Of a stretch of DNA of 62,385 bases, positions 14,734-23,896 are shown in pieces. Positions within the stretch are counted from its first letter, which is position 1; every line of letters begins with the position of its first letter. A program made the translations under genes and the position numbers. Source of the stretch: Oscillospiraceae bacterium (GTDB taxonomy: Bacteria > Bacillota > Clostridia > Oscillospirales > Oscillospiraceae); NCBI GenBank assembly GCA_017501355.1, contig JAFVXA010000018.1, positions 1 to 62,385 on the forward strand, in the 5' to 3' direction. The notes below the pieces were generated by a model. It was not told where the DNA came from. It searched no databases and saw only the letters and a program-made list of their open reading frames with translations.

Positions 14734-16147
14734 TGATACCATCCCTCTCTGCAAATATCTTGGGGAACACTTCCGTGAGTGTGAGCGGACGCTCCATCTT
14801 CTTCACGGAAACGAATTTGGGCTTGAGCTCATTTCTCACAAGGATCTGCGTGACAGCCTCCTCCATGCGCTTGGCAAAGGGTGCCGCTTTTTCGGGGCAG
14901 GCGATCTGCACACCCACATTTTCCTTCTGATTGACCAGCAGCACATCGAACATACCAAGAGACTCCACATCCACCTTCAGCAGATAACGGGAGACCCGTC
15001 CGCCGCCTTCGCCAAAGAAGCTCGCGTCACTTTCCGAATCGGGATCCACCCAAAGCTCGGAAAACAGCAGCTTGTCCATCCATTCCAGCGGCAGGATGTA
15101 ATGATTCAGCGGCATATACACGCTCTCATTGACGAGCATCGCCGCCATCAGATCCTTCATGCCCTGCTGCAGCTCCAGACTTCCTTCGCCCCGCAGCGCC
15201 CGATCGGCGGCAGCGGCAAGGCTGTCTGCAAAGCGAAGGGCGGGAGAATCCGCGTGACGGCTGGAGCTTCTGAGGATCAGCATCAGGGATTCATCGTCGA
15301 TCATCTGCAGCTGCGTCTTCAGTGTACCATAACTTTTGAGCTGATGGAACAGTTCCTGCAATTTATCTTCCGATCCATTTTCATATCTTGCCAGATCCAG
15401 CGTCAGCAGGCTCAGCAGCTCTCTTGGCAGACCCATATCGTGGGTCTGCTCCACATAGGAGGACATATAGGGAAATACGCCCTTCTGCAGCAGCGAGATC
15501 GTACCCTTGCGGTCCCCGGAGGCAATGCTGTTTTGGATCTGTGCCAGCATCTGGCGCATCTGCTCTGCCCAGCGCGCGGGCATGGCATCCGCCATACTGC
15601 TGAGGTTGCGCAGCATATTTCCCTCAATATGCGCCGTGGCAGAATGGTCGGAATAGCTCTTGAGAAACTGCAGGATCTCCGTGCGGACGGAGTCCGAGCC
15701 TGCCCGGGCATAGGCAGCACGAAGCAGGGCGAAAAACGCACCGCCAAAACGGGTGCCGCTCTTCCCCTGCGCCATCAGAAATTCCAGCAGCTGCTTCTCA
15801 TCCATCTGCAGCATCTGCATGATCTTTGCCATCTCGCCGGAGATCCCGTCTGCCATGCCGGAGCTGACCACGGTTCCCTCTCTGCCCGCAAAGACCTTCG
15901 TGATGCTTTCCATCATGCCCGGCGTTTCCTTCAGCCGCTGCACAAAGGTTTGGAAATTGGAGTCGTAGCGGATGCTGCCTTTATAATCACCGTTCTGCTG
16001 TTCCGTCCGCCCGTCCGCCCTTGTCACACGGTCAAGATCGGGGACATTTTGCAGCTGCGGCGGGGTGTTCGTCACCGGAATGGAGCGGTTGGTCGCCGCT
16101 TTGTCATACCCCGGAACAGGATTGGTTGCGCCTAACAAATCAGCCAT
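14720..16147 (-). CDS. YlqG/FliK-like flagellar-associated protein of unknown role
   Basis: 475 residues from the ATG at 16145-16147 (MADLLG), preceded by GAGGTG; an upstream ATG at 16159 is less likely. The N-terminal 60 residues are disordered. A long helical middle with many Met/Gln heptads (about 65-340) leads to a C-terminal beta domain (about 370-475; RYLLKVDVESLGMFDVLLV, VGVQIACPE) that recalls the FliK Flg_hook domain. It is followed by flhX in a 14-nt overlap, the arrangement of ylqG-ylqH in Bacillus. FliK binds FlhB to measure hook length, so a pairing of this protein with FlhX is a reasonable inference. It is divergent from cheA across a 94-bp intergenic region. No experimental role is known to me. 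Confidence 0.75.
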   Translation of the reverse strand: MADLLGATNPVPGYDKAATNRSIPVTNTPPQLQNVPDLDRVTRADGRTEQQNGDYKGSIRYDSNFQTFVQRLKETPGMMESITKVFAGREGTVVSSGMADGISGEMAKIMQMLQMDEKQLLEFLMAQGKSGTRFGGAFFALLRAAYARAGSDSVRTEILQFLKSYSDHSATAHIEGNMLRNLSSMADAMPARWAEQMRQMLAQIQNSIASGDRKGTISLLQKGVFPYMSSYVEQTHDMGLPRELLSLLTLDLARYENGSEDKLQELFHQLKSYGTLKTQLQMIDDESLMLILRSSSRHADSPALRFADSLAAAADRALRGEGSLELQQGMKDLMAAMLVNESVYMPLNHYILPLEWMDKLLFSELWVDPDSESDASFFGEGGGRVSRYLLKVDVESLGMFDVLLVNQKENVGVQIACPEKAAPFAKRMEEAVTQILVRNELKPKFVSVKKMERPLTLTEVFPKIFAERDGINVKA

Positions 16148-16169
16148 ACGGCACCTCACAAAAAAGAAC

Positions 16170-16207
16170 TTGAAAAAACCTTATTTCCTATGGTACTATG
16201 TCGATAT
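16170..16207 (+). promoter_or_regulatory. Candidate promoter of the cheA operon
   Basis: TTGAAA (16170-16175), an 18-nt spacer and TACTAT (16194-16199) fit SigA. Overlapping it, GTCGATAT (16200-16207) is close to the sigma-28 -10 GCCGATAA but has no TAAA at the right distance. SigA is the better reading. Confidence 0.5.
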
Positions 16208-16241
16208 AAGAACTATAAAGGTAAAGGTGGTGTTCCATGCT

Positions 16242-18326
16242 ATGAGCAGTAACAACGAAATTCTGGATACTTATCTTTTCGAAAACAACTCATTGCTTGA
16301 GCAGCTGGAGAGCATCGTTCTCGATGCAGAGGGTTCCAGTGCATTCTCGGAAGACAACATCAATGAGATCTTCCGCATCATGCACACGATCAAGGGCTCC
16401 TCTGCCATGATGGAGTTCGATTCTCTGGCAGCCATTGCACATCGGATCGAGGATATGTTCTACCTCATCCGTGAAGGCTCGATGGCTGTTGTCTCCGAAC
16501 CGAACCGTCCGGCTCTGTTCGAGATCATGTTCCAGTCCATCGATTACTTCCGCAAGGAAATGGGGAAGATCGAAGCCGGTCAACCACTTGATAAGAATAT
16601 CGACCAGTTCCTTCAGAATATTAATAGTCTGATCGCCAAAATTAAGGGCGAAGAACCCGCCGCAGCACCTGCTGCCGACAATGCAGCCTCCGCTTCCGCC
16701 TGCGGCTATGTAGGCGATCCTGACTTCCCCTATGGTCTCGTCGTTTTCTACGACGAGGGCTGCGGCATGGAAAATCTCCGCGCATTCATGCTGCTGACCT
16801 CCATCCGCGATTTCTGCGGTGAGAGTGACGTTCGCTTCCTGCCCGAAGGCATCGAAAACGACCCCTCTACCGCCGACGCTGTCATTGATCACGGCTTCTT
16901 CCTCATGTTCAAGAACAAGGAAGACCGCGAGAAGGCAATTCCCGTCATCCGCAGCGCAGGCTCCGTCAAGTCCTACGAGCCGCAGGACTGCAAGCTTCCC
17001 GCCAAGGAAGAGGTGGAAATCCCCGTGGTCGTGGAGGAGACGGTCGCAGCTGCTCCTGTTGCCGCTGCCAGTGCCGCTCCCGCTGCCGCTGCTTCCGCAG
17101 CCAATGCACAGGCAAATACCACTGCCTCTGCCGCACACCAGAAGGAAAGCCTGATCAGCGTTCATCAGAGCAAGCTCGATCAGCTCTCCGCTCTCGTGGG
17201 TGAGATCGTCATTACTGAGGCCATGGTCACCGGTTCTCCCGATCTGAAGGGTCTGACCCATCTGGACAACTTTGCAAAGTCCGCACGTCAGCTGCGCAAG
17301 CTCACCGACGAGCTGCAGGACGTTTCCATGTCCCTGCGCATGGTGCCCATTGCCACCTGCTTCCAGAAGATGAACCGTATCGTCCGCGATATGAGCAAGA
17401 AGCTGGGTAAGCGCGCCAAGCTCACCATCATCGGCGATGAGACCGAAGTGGATAAGACCATCGTCGACAACATCGGCGACCCCATCATGCACATGATCCG
17501 CAACTCCATGGATCACGGCATCGAGGTCAACGAGGAGGATCGCATTGCCGCCGGCAAGAACCCCGTGGGCGAGATCATCCTCTCCGCACAGGACACCGGC
17601 AGCGAAGTCATCATCACCATCAAGGATGACGGTCGCGGCATCAATGACGACGCTGTTTTGAAGAAGGCGATCCGCAACGGCATCGCTTATCCCGACATCG
17701 AATACTCCCACAAGGAGATCCTGAACTTCCTGCTGATGCCCGGCTTCTCCACCAGCGAAAACGTGACCGAGTTCTCCGGTCGTGGCGTTGGTATGGACGT
17801 TGTCAAGCGCAGCGTGGAAGAGCTGGGTGGTTCTGTCACCATCACCAGCGAGCAGGGCAAGGGTATGACCACCACCATGAAGATTCCTCTGACCATGGCG
17901 ATCATGGACGGTATGGAAGTCTCCGTGGGTGAGACCATCTTCACCATCCCCCTGCAGAACATCCGCCAGAACTTCAAGGTTTCCAACAGCGACATTCTGC
18001 ATGACACGGTCAACGGCGAGATCATCAAGGTAATGAACAACTATTATCCCGTGGTGCGCGCCAAGAGCATCTATTCCCTGCCCGGCGGCGTGGATGATGT
18101 GGAGGACGGCATTCTGATGTGGCTGGATGCCGGTGACACCTCCTACTGCCTGCTGGTGGATGAACTGATCGGCGAACAGCAGATCGTGGTCAAGCCCCTG
18201 CCCGCCTATGTGAAGAACTTTGACATCAAGCGTCACGGTATCATGGGCTGCAGCATCCTCGGCGATGGCAGCATCAGCGTGATTCTGGATGTGGAAAATC
18301 TCGCTTCCGCAGTATTCGCAAAGTAA
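16242..18326 (+). CDS. cheA: Chemotaxis histidine kinase CheA
   Basis: 694 residues from the ATG at 16242. P1 HPt domain with phospho-acceptor His48 in HTIKGSS; a ferredoxin-like P2 domain (about 155-255) that docks CheY/CheB; an Ala/Pro-rich linker (about 265-300); P3 dimerisation helices (305-380); P4 ATPase with N-box Asn421, G1 DDGRGI (462-467) and G2 GRGVGMDV (513-520); and P5 CheW-like domain (555-690). All catalytic elements are intact. It phosphorylates CheY and CheB at the chemoreceptor array. The start has AAAGGTGG about 11 nt upstream; the open frame continues to 16065 but would overlap the divergent gene and promoter. It is the first gene of cheA-cheW-cheR-cheB. Confidence 0.96.
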   Translation: MSSNNEILDTYLFENNSLLEQLESIVLDAEGSSAFSEDNINEIFRIMHTIKGSSAMMEFDSLAAIAHRIEDMFYLIREGSMAVVSEPNRPALFEIMFQSIDYFRKEMGKIEAGQPLDKNIDQFLQNINSLIAKIKGEEPAAAPAADNAASASACGYVGDPDFPYGLVVFYDEGCGMENLRAFMLLTSIRDFCGESDVRFLPEGIENDPSTADAVIDHGFFLMFKNKEDREKAIPVIRSAGSVKSYEPQDCKLPAKEEVEIPVVVEETVAAAPVAAASAAPAAAASAANAQANTTASAAHQKESLISVHQSKLDQLSALVGEIVITEAMVTGSPDLKGLTHLDNFAKSARQLRKLTDELQDVSMSLRMVPIATCFQKMNRIVRDMSKKLGKRAKLTIIGDETEVDKTIVDNIGDPIMHMIRNSMDHGIEVNEEDRIAAGKNPVGEIILSAQDTGSEVIITIKDDGRGINDDAVLKKAIRNGIAYPDIEYSHKEILNFLLMPGFSTSENVTEFSGRGVGMDVVKRSVEELGGSVTITSEQGKGMTTTMKIPLTMAIMDGMEVSVGETIFTIPLQNIRQNFKVSNSDILHDTVNGEIIKVMNNYYPVVRAKSIYSLPGGVDDVEDGILMWLDAGDTSYCLLVDELIGEQQIVVKPLPAYVKNFDIKRHGIMGCSILGDGSISVILDVENLASAVFAK

Positions 18327-18343
18327 GCAAGGAGGTGCGCGAA

Positions 18344-18844
18344 ATGGCAAATTCCGTTGATAACGATATCATGTTTCTGGATCCCGAGACTGCCGCTGCG
18401 AGAAAAGCAGCCGCAGCCAATCTGCAGAAATATCTGATTTTTATGATTCACGACGAGGGCGCTGCCGATCTGAAGTTCGGCATCAACGCTGACTACGTGG
18501 TGGAGATCATCAACAGCTATACCGTTACTTATCTCCCCATGATGCCCAGCTATCTGCGCGGCGTGTTCAATATGCGCGGTCAGATCACCCCCATCATGGA
18601 TTTCCGTCTCCGTCTCGACAAGGTCCCCACCACCGATGGTCTGCTGCTGATCCTCAATTATAATGATATGCAGCTGGGCGTTCTGGTGGACGCTGTGGAC
18701 CGTATGATCGACATTGACGAAAATACCATCACCGCTGTTCCCGCACAGAGCTCTCAGCGTTTCGTCTCCGGTATGTGCACGATTCCTGACCTGTCCGGTA
18801 CTATGATGGTATTGAGTTGCGAACAGCTGTTTGCCCATGAGTAA
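18344..18844 (+). CDS. cheW: Chemotaxis coupling protein CheW
   Basis: A 166-residue CheW. A 25-residue charged extension precedes the CheW fold (about 27-165) with the typical LRGVFNMRGQITPIMDFRLRL segment near residues 66-86 and the LGVLVDAVDRMI strand near 112. CheW joins CheA P5 to the chemoreceptors. The ATG at 18344 has a near-perfect AAGGAGGTG 7 nt upstream; the in-frame GTG at 18335 lies within that signal and is rejected. It follows cheA by 17 bp, and its end overlaps the cheR start by 8 nt. A second CheW domain is present in CheV at 40695-41615. Confidence 0.95.
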   Translation: MANSVDNDIMFLDPETAAARKAAAANLQKYLIFMIHDEGAADLKFGINADYVVEIINSYTVTYLPMMPSYLRGVFNMRGQITPIMDFRLRLDKVPTTDGLLLILNYNDMQLGVLVDAVDRMIDIDENTITAVPAQSSQRFVSGMCTIPDLSGTMMVLSCEQLFAHE

Positions 18845-19679
18845 TCACGTGGATGATCCTGTCATTGGCTCTTTCGCCCCAATGACGATTTCGGACGCGG
18901 ACTTCCGTCGTCTTGCCAACTTCATTCATTCCAATTACGGTATCGACCTGTCTCAGAAGAGACAGCTCATCACCGGTCGCCTCTCCACCACCATCCGTCA
19001 GAGGGGATACCGCAACTTCTCCGAGTTTGTGGATCATCTGCTCAACGTGCGGGATAATGACGAGGTGACGCTGGTGCTGAACAAGCTTACCACCAACTAC
19101 ACCTTCTTCATGCGCGAGAAGGAGCATCTGGATTATTTCTGCAACAGCATTCTTCCCGAACTGGTACGCCGCCACCAGAAGGACAAGACCCTTGCCATCT
19201 GGAGTGCAGGCTGTTCCAGCGGCGAAGAGCCCTACAATATCTCCATGTTCCTGTTCGACTATCTCGGCGCACAGGCAAAGGACTGGGACACCCGCATCCT
19301 CGCTACGGACATTTCCGAGCAGGCGCTGGCTTCCGGCAAGCGCGGCGTGTACGAGCTGCCCGATACCATTCCCGCCAGCTGGCGTTCCAAGTATTTCGTG
19401 GACAATAAGGACGGCACCCACACCGTGGCTCCCATGGTGAAGAACAATGTGATCTTCCAGCGCTTCAATCTGATGGATCCCATCCGCTTCAAGCGCAAGT
19501 TCGACCTCATTTTCTGCCGCAACGTGATGATCTACTTCGATCAGCCCACCAAGGATGCACTGGTACAGCGTTTTTACGATGCCACCGTCCCCGGCGGCTA
19601 TCTGCTGATCAGCTATTCCGAAAATCTCAGCCAGCAAACGCCATACAGAAGACTCGCCCCTGCAACGTTCGTCAAATAA
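18837..19679 (+). CDS. cheR: Chemoreceptor methyltransferase CheR
   Basis: 280 residues from the ATG at 18837, which lies inside the end of cheW with no clear Shine-Dalgarno of its own, so it is probably translated by coupling. N-terminal helical CheR_N domain (about 15-75, FRRLANFIHSNYGIDL) and SAM-dependent methyltransferase domain (about 90-275) with motif I IWSAGCSSGEEPY and the FDLIFCRNVMIYF segment. It methylates receptor glutamates; CheB removes the methyl groups. It has no C-terminal TPR. No chemoreceptor gene is in the window. Confidence 0.95.
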   Translation: MSNHVDDPVIGSFAPMTISDADFRRLANFIHSNYGIDLSQKRQLITGRLSTTIRQRGYRNFSEFVDHLLNVRDNDEVTLVLNKLTTNYTFFMREKEHLDYFCNSILPELVRRHQKDKTLAIWSAGCSSGEEPYNISMFLFDYLGAQAKDWDTRILATDISEQALASGKRGVYELPDTIPASWRSKYFVDNKDGTHTVAPMVKNNVIFQRFNLMDPIRFKRKFDLIFCRNVMIYFDQPTKDALVQRFYDATVPGGYLLISYSENLSQQTPYRRLAPATFVK

Positions 19680-19701
19680 GGGGTAAGGAGGTACTTTATC
19701 C

Positions 19702-20757
19702 ATGTTGCCCAATCAAAGAATCCGCGTCATGGTCGTCGATGACTCCATTGTGGCGCGCAGTCTGATCATCAAGGGTTTGTCCGCTCATCCCAACATTGAG
19801 GTGATCGGCTATGCCATCAACACCTGGGATGCCAAGCGGAAGATTCCCCAGCTGAAGCCCGATGTGCTCACTCTGGACGTGGAAATGCCCGGTCAGAGCG
19901 GTCTGGAATTTCTGCGGGAGTATATCCCCCTGCATCCCATTCCCGTGGTTCTGTGCAGCTCTCTGGATCTGCGCGTCTTTGATGCGCTGGAAGCCGGTGC
20001 AGTGGACTTCGTCCGCAAGCCCATGACACCGGAGCAGAATGCCTCCTTTATTACAAGCCTGACGCAGAAGGTTGTCACCGCTTCCGCCGCCAAGGTCCGC
20101 GTTTCCTCCCGGGTAACTGCTCCCGCAGCGGATAACGCACCTCCCGTATCTGCCACAACTTCTCTTGGCAATGCCGCAGCTCTGAACAGCACCATCATCG
20201 GTCTCGGTGCGTCCACCGGCGGCACCGATGCAACGCTGGAGGTGCTTAAGCGTCTGCCTGCCGATATCCCCGGCATGGTCATCGTGCAGCACATGCCCAC
20301 GGGCTTTACCAAGATGTATGCCGAGCGTCTGAACCGTCTTTGCAAAATGGAAGTGCGCGAGGCACAGAACGGTGATGAGATCCGCCGCGGTGTTGCCTAC
20401 ATCGCACCTGCGGATCTGCAGACCCGCGTGGTACGCAAGGGCAGCGGCTATGCCCTTTCCTGTATGCCCGGCGAAAAGGTCAGTGGTCACCGTCCCTCCG
20501 TGGATGCCCTGTTCCACTCCATGAGCGAAGTGGTCAAGGTCAAGATGGTGGGTATCATTATGACCGGTATGGGTCAGGATGGTGCGGCAGGTCTGCTTGC
20601 CATGCGCCAGCACGGCGCTTACACCATCGGTCAGGATAAGGACTCCTCCGTGGTGTACGGTATGCCCAAGGTGGCTTTCGATATCGGTGCAGTCTGCACT
20701 CAGGCATCCTGCGAGAATATCTCTGATGTGCTGATCCGCCATCTGAAGACCCTGTAA
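19702..20757 (+). CDS. cheB: Chemotaxis response regulator / methylesterase CheB
   Basis: 351 residues. An N-terminal receiver with acidic pair Asp13-Asp14, phospho-acceptor Asp59 (TLDVEMPG) and Lys106 (VRKP) is joined by an Ala/Val-rich linker (125-160) to the esterase domain. That domain has the catalytic triad Ser171 (GASTGG), His197 (VQHMP) and Asp293 (TGMGQDG). Phosphorylation by CheA relieves receiver inhibition and activates demethylation or deamidation of receptors. GTAAGGAGG lies about 10 nt before the ATG. It is the last gene of the che operon, followed by a terminator at 20774-20822. Confidence 0.96.
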   Translation: MLPNQRIRVMVVDDSIVARSLIIKGLSAHPNIEVIGYAINTWDAKRKIPQLKPDVLTLDVEMPGQSGLEFLREYIPLHPIPVVLCSSLDLRVFDALEAGAVDFVRKPMTPEQNASFITSLTQKVVTASAAKVRVSSRVTAPAADNAPPVSATTSLGNAAALNSTIIGLGASTGGTDATLEVLKRLPADIPGMVIVQHMPTGFTKMYAERLNRLCKMEVREAQNGDEIRRGVAYIAPADLQTRVVRKGSGYALSCMPGEKVSGHRPSVDALFHSMSEVVKVKMVGIIMTGMGQDGAAGLLAMRQHGAYTIGQDKDSSVVYGMPKVAFDIGAVCTQASCENISDVLIRHLKTL

Positions 20758-20773
20758 CAACATTTTAATCATC

Positions 20774-20822
20774 AAAGAGTTCGGCTTCGCTGTGGAAAAC
20801 AGTGCGGTCGAACTCTTTTTCT
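20774..20822 (+). terminator. Intrinsic terminator of the cheAWRB operon
   Basis: AAAGAGTTCG (20774-20783) pairs with CGAACTCTTT near 20809-20818 around an internally paired loop, followed by a T-rich run. Imperfect inside but a clear terminator. Confidence 0.8.
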
Positions 20823-20877
20823 TTGTGAAATCCCTTCAAATCTCCACATTTAGTTTTCATTTTCCCGAAATGCTACT

Positions 20878-20904
20878 TAATTTTCCGCTCCGCTGTGCCG
20901 ATAT
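20878..20904 (+). promoter_or_regulatory. Sigma-28 (FliA/SigD) promoter of the flgM operon
   Basis: TAAT (20878-20881), exactly 15 nt, then GCCGATAT (20897-20904), against the flagellar sigma consensus TAAA-N15-GCCGATAA. Position ahead of flgM-flgN-flgK-flgL fits a late flagellar class; the matching sigma factor is encoded at 44261-45100. Confidence 0.82.
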
Positions 20905-20908
20905 TATC

Positions 20909-20949
20909 TTTGAAGGGGGCAGTCCCCTTTCAAATCTACTTTGAAGGGC
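20909..20949 (+). promoter_or_regulatory. Two competing hairpins in the flgM leader
   Basis: The segment CCCCTTTCAAA (20924-20934) can pair with the upstream TTTGAAGGGG (from 20909) or with the downstream TTTGAAGGG (20940-20949) that holds the flgM Shine-Dalgarno. Both helices are 9-10 bp with one bulged T and cannot form together. Confidence 0.45.
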
Positions 20950-20959
20950 GTGAGATATC

Positions 20960-21271
20960 GTGCTGAATACTCCAGGTTCCGGGGGAATCAATGCCTACAA
21001 TCGCGTGAAGAAGGCATACCATTCCATTCCCTGCCACGGTTCCACGACAAATACCTCTGTCAGTCCCAGCTATGACTCCTCTTCTTTCAACACCGTCACC
21101 GATGCAGGGAGTCGTTTCCAGCTGGATGCAGTGAGCCGCATCTCCAATGATGTCAGAACCGCAACCACCACCGGGCGCATTCAGGAACTCCGACAGGCGG
21201 TTTCCTCCGGCAATTATCAGCCCGACCCCGTGGAGATCGCGAAGAGAATGATGCTCCTCGTGGAGGGATAA
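20960..21271 (+). CDS. flgM: Anti-sigma-28 factor FlgM
   Basis: 103 residues starting at GTG 20960, with GAAGGG 10 nt upstream. The disordered N-terminal half is followed by the FlgM C-terminal helices that bind sigma-28 (RIQELRQAVSSG, then QPDPVEIAKRMML). It holds FliA inactive until the hook is complete and FlgM is exported or otherwise inactivated. It lies first in a sigma-28-driven operon, giving negative feedback on its own transcription. It is followed after 3 bp by flgN, a coupling typical of Firmicutes. Confidence 0.92.
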   Translation: MLNTPGSGGINAYNRVKKAYHSIPCHGSTTNTSVSPSYDSSSFNTVTDAGSRFQLDAVSRISNDVRTATTTGRIQELRQAVSSGNYQPDPVEIAKRMMLLVEG

Positions 21272-21274
21272 GTC

Positions 21275-21748
21275 ATGAATAATCCGTTTTATGAATATCT
21301 GCAGCTTCTGGATCAGATCGGTGAACAGGTGGAGCATCTGACCGATCTTGCCAAGCAGAAGATCACCGCCGTGAGAAACGATGATCTTCTTGCTCTGGAC
21401 GAGATTCTGAAGCAGGAACAGGCAAGTTCCCTGCTCTTCCGCGGACTGGAGCAGAAGCAGAGCGCACTGCTGAACTCCACCGGGCTGAAGGGAATCCCCC
21501 TGTCCTCCCTCGCGGAAAACTTCCCGCCCAAGATGCGGCTGGAAGCCAAGCAGTGCATTGAGCAGCTGCAGACCCGCTACCGCGTATATCAAACTTCGGC
21601 GGAAGTAGCCCGCAACACCTTGGAGTGCAATCTCCATGAAATCGAAAAAGTTCTCGCCTCCATGTCCCCCGCGTCTGCGGGCGGTCCCGGCTATCAGCCG
21701 GCGGAGCCTGAGATCCCCTCCAGCATGAAGACGGATTTCAGAGCCTGA
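21275..21748 (+). CDS. flgN: FlgN family export chaperone
   Basis: A 157-residue, almost entirely helical protein (about 1-135) with Gln/Glu/Leu-rich coiled-coil character and a Pro-rich tail. It matches FlgN (YvyG of Bacillus), the cytoplasmic chaperone for the hook-filament junction proteins FlgK and FlgL, encoded just downstream. GTGGAGGGAT precedes the ATG by about 6 nt and overlaps the flgM end. The sequence family is divergent, and position between flgM and flgK carries much of the weight. Confidence 0.85.
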   Translation: MNNPFYEYLQLLDQIGEQVEHLTDLAKQKITAVRNDDLLALDEILKQEQASSLLFRGLEQKQSALLNSTGLKGIPLSSLAENFPPKMRLEAKQCIEQLQTRYRVYQTSAEVARNTLECNLHEIEKVLASMSPASAGGPGYQPAEPEIPSSMKTDFRA

Positions 21749-21781
21749 ACCTTTCGTTATTCCAACAGCAAGGAGTAAACT

Positions 21782-23884
21782 ATGGCTATCAGTACTTTTG
21801 GTTCCTTCACACAGGCTCGCCTCGGCATCTATGCCTCTCAGGCAGGTCTCAGCGTGACGGGCAACAATATCAGTAATATCAATACGGATGGCTACACCCG
21901 CCAGAAGCTGCAGCAGACCAGCTTCTATGCCGGCGGTTCTGACCGTTACTATTCCACCTACGATATCCGTGTGGGTAACGGTGTTCTCGCAACCAGCGTC
22001 TCTCAGATGCGAGATCCCTATCTGGACATCCGTTATCGCAGCGAGATGGCAAGCGTGGGCGCGAATGACGCAAAGCTCGCCGGTCTTCAGCAGGTGCAGA
22101 ATGTGCTGGACGAGGTGGGCGACGGTGAGGACGGCTTCGGCATTCTCAGCCACCACTTCAGCGATCTGCTGTCTAAGCTCCATCAGCTCAGCGACCAGAC
22201 CGGTCTTGCCGAGTATGACATTCAGGTGCGCTCCTCTGCGGAGACCCTTGCCAAGCAGTTTAACTCCTACGCTTCCCAGCTCAAGGAAATCTATGACAAC
22301 GGCATGACCTCCTTCAAGCAGGACGTTGAAGCCGTGAACAATATTCTCGATGGCATTCGCTCTCTGAACTCCACCATTCGCAAGGCTGAGATCCATGGTG
22401 ACAATGCGCTGGAGCTGCGGGATCAGCGCAATATGCTGATCGACCAGCTTTCCGCATACGTCAAGATTGATGTGCATTATGAGATGGAAGAGATCAGTGG
22501 TGGACTGAAGGTAGAAAAACTGACCATCAACCTCGGCGATGCCAACCCCCAGAATGATGCCGCCAACACCGACCGCACAACGTTGATCGACGGTGTGTAT
22601 GGTCGCAACTTCGAGATTGCCGATGAAACCTCGCTGGACATGGCACTCACTGCACTGGTGGACTCCAAGGATCGCGTGCTGAATACGATAGAAAAAAAGA
22701 GCGTTGATTATCCGATCTCTGAAACCCCTCTGCTTAGCTCCAGCAACACCGATGCCAACGGTGTGACCACCATTGTCACCTATGAAATGCTCGGTATGGT
22801 TCCCAAGCAAAATCCCGCTGCCGAAAATGACCCCAATGCTCTTCCTTATCTGAAAGAAGACAACACCCCCACCGCCGACAAAAACGAGGCGCAGCAGTTG
22901 ATCGCTTATAAGGAAACCACCTACACCCAGACTCCCTCTACCGAGGTTCAGCTTCTTGACAACGACCTCTACGGCTCTCTGCAGGCACAGCGCGAGTTTT
23001 TGACGGAAGAGGGCGAGTTCTCCTCCGCCGCTGATCTGGCACTGGATCCCAACGCAGGCACCAAGCGCGGCGTGGTGTTCTATCAGAGAGCACTGGATCT
23101 GCTGGCAAATCACTTTGCCAAGGTCTTTAACGATGCCAACCAGGGCTATTATCACAACTCTGGCGGCAACTATGCCGACAAGGCAGGCAACGAGATTACG
23201 GTCTCCGTCAACGGTGTCGAGCAGCCCATTTCTATGGCAAACGGTCTGACCGCAGAGCAGGAGCAGGCTATCATTGCCGACAACTCCGACGCTGCATTTA
23301 TCATCAAAGACGAGCAGGGCAATGCCACCGGTGTCAATCTCGATGCCTATCTGGCTGAGAAGGGCTCCAAGGCGGGCGGTCCTATGTTCTCCATCCGCGG
23401 CGACACGGATGCCCACGAAGGCATCACCGCCGCCAACATTTCCATCTCCAAGTCCTGGGCAGGCGGTCCTCAGATCGTCGGCTCCTTCCTCTCCGAAAAG
23501 GGCATTGGTGTTGCTTCCACAGACAGCAGCAACATCAACCACATGATCGTCCAGATGACGGAGAAGATGAACTATGATCCCACCACGGTGGTCGACGATG
23601 CCGCCAGCAACTCCATGTTCAACGGCGACTTCCAGGAAATGTGGGTCAATATGGGCACTCTGCTGGGCAACGATGTCCATTCCACCTCCACCGTTCTTGA
23701 CACCTACTACGCCTCCTCTGTGGAGATCGACACCAGCCGTTCCTCGGTCTCCAGTGTCGATCTGAATGACGAGGCGATGAACCTGATGCAGTATTCTCAG
23801 TCCTATAACGCCGCCTGCCGCCTGATGACCACGCTGGATTCCATGCTGGATAAGCTCATCAATGGCACCGGTGTGCTGACCTGA
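21782..23884 (+). CDS. flgK: Hook-filament junction protein FlgK
   Basis: A 700-residue protein with the rod/hook N-terminal signature (AGLSVTGNNISNINTDGYTR, residues about 20-40) and the C-terminal D0 helix (DEAMNLMQYSQSYNAACRLM and the closing MLDKLINGTG). The longer central part forms variable outer domains. FlgK caps the hook and starts filament growth; it is exported by the flagellar apparatus with FlgN, without a Sec signal. The AAGGAG Shine-Dalgarno is close to the ATG. Length is above the usual 500-600 residues because of an insertion around 230-480. Confidence 0.95.
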   Translation: MAISTFGSFTQARLGIYASQAGLSVTGNNISNINTDGYTRQKLQQTSFYAGGSDRYYSTYDIRVGNGVLATSVSQMRDPYLDIRYRSEMASVGANDAKLAGLQQVQNVLDEVGDGEDGFGILSHHFSDLLSKLHQLSDQTGLAEYDIQVRSSAETLAKQFNSYASQLKEIYDNGMTSFKQDVEAVNNILDGIRSLNSTIRKAEIHGDNALELRDQRNMLIDQLSAYVKIDVHYEMEEISGGLKVEKLTINLGDANPQNDAANTDRTTLIDGVYGRNFEIADETSLDMALTALVDSKDRVLNTIEKKSVDYPISETPLLSSSNTDANGVTTIVTYEMLGMVPKQNPAAENDPNALPYLKEDNTPTADKNEAQQLIAYKETTYTQTPSTEVQLLDNDLYGSLQAQREFLTEEGEFSSAADLALDPNAGTKRGVVFYQRALDLLANHFAKVFNDANQGYYHNSGGNYADKAGNEITVSVNGVEQPISMANGLTAEQEQAIIADNSDAAFIIKDEQGNATGVNLDAYLAEKGSKAGGPMFSIRGDTDAHEGITAANISISKSWAGGPQIVGSFLSEKGIGVASTDSSNINHMIVQMTEKMNYDPTTVVDDAASNSMFNGDFQEMWVNMGTLLGNDVHSTSTVLDTYYASSVEIDTSRSSVSSVDLNDEAMNLMQYSQSYNAACRLMTTLDSMLDKLINGTGVLT

Positions 23885-23896
23885 TAGGAGGTTCCT

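Noticed and set aside
16065-16241. Upstream extension of cheA
   Set aside because: It would cross the promoter and overlap the divergent YlqG-like gene; the ATG at 16242 has a ribosome site and a normal CheA N-terminus.
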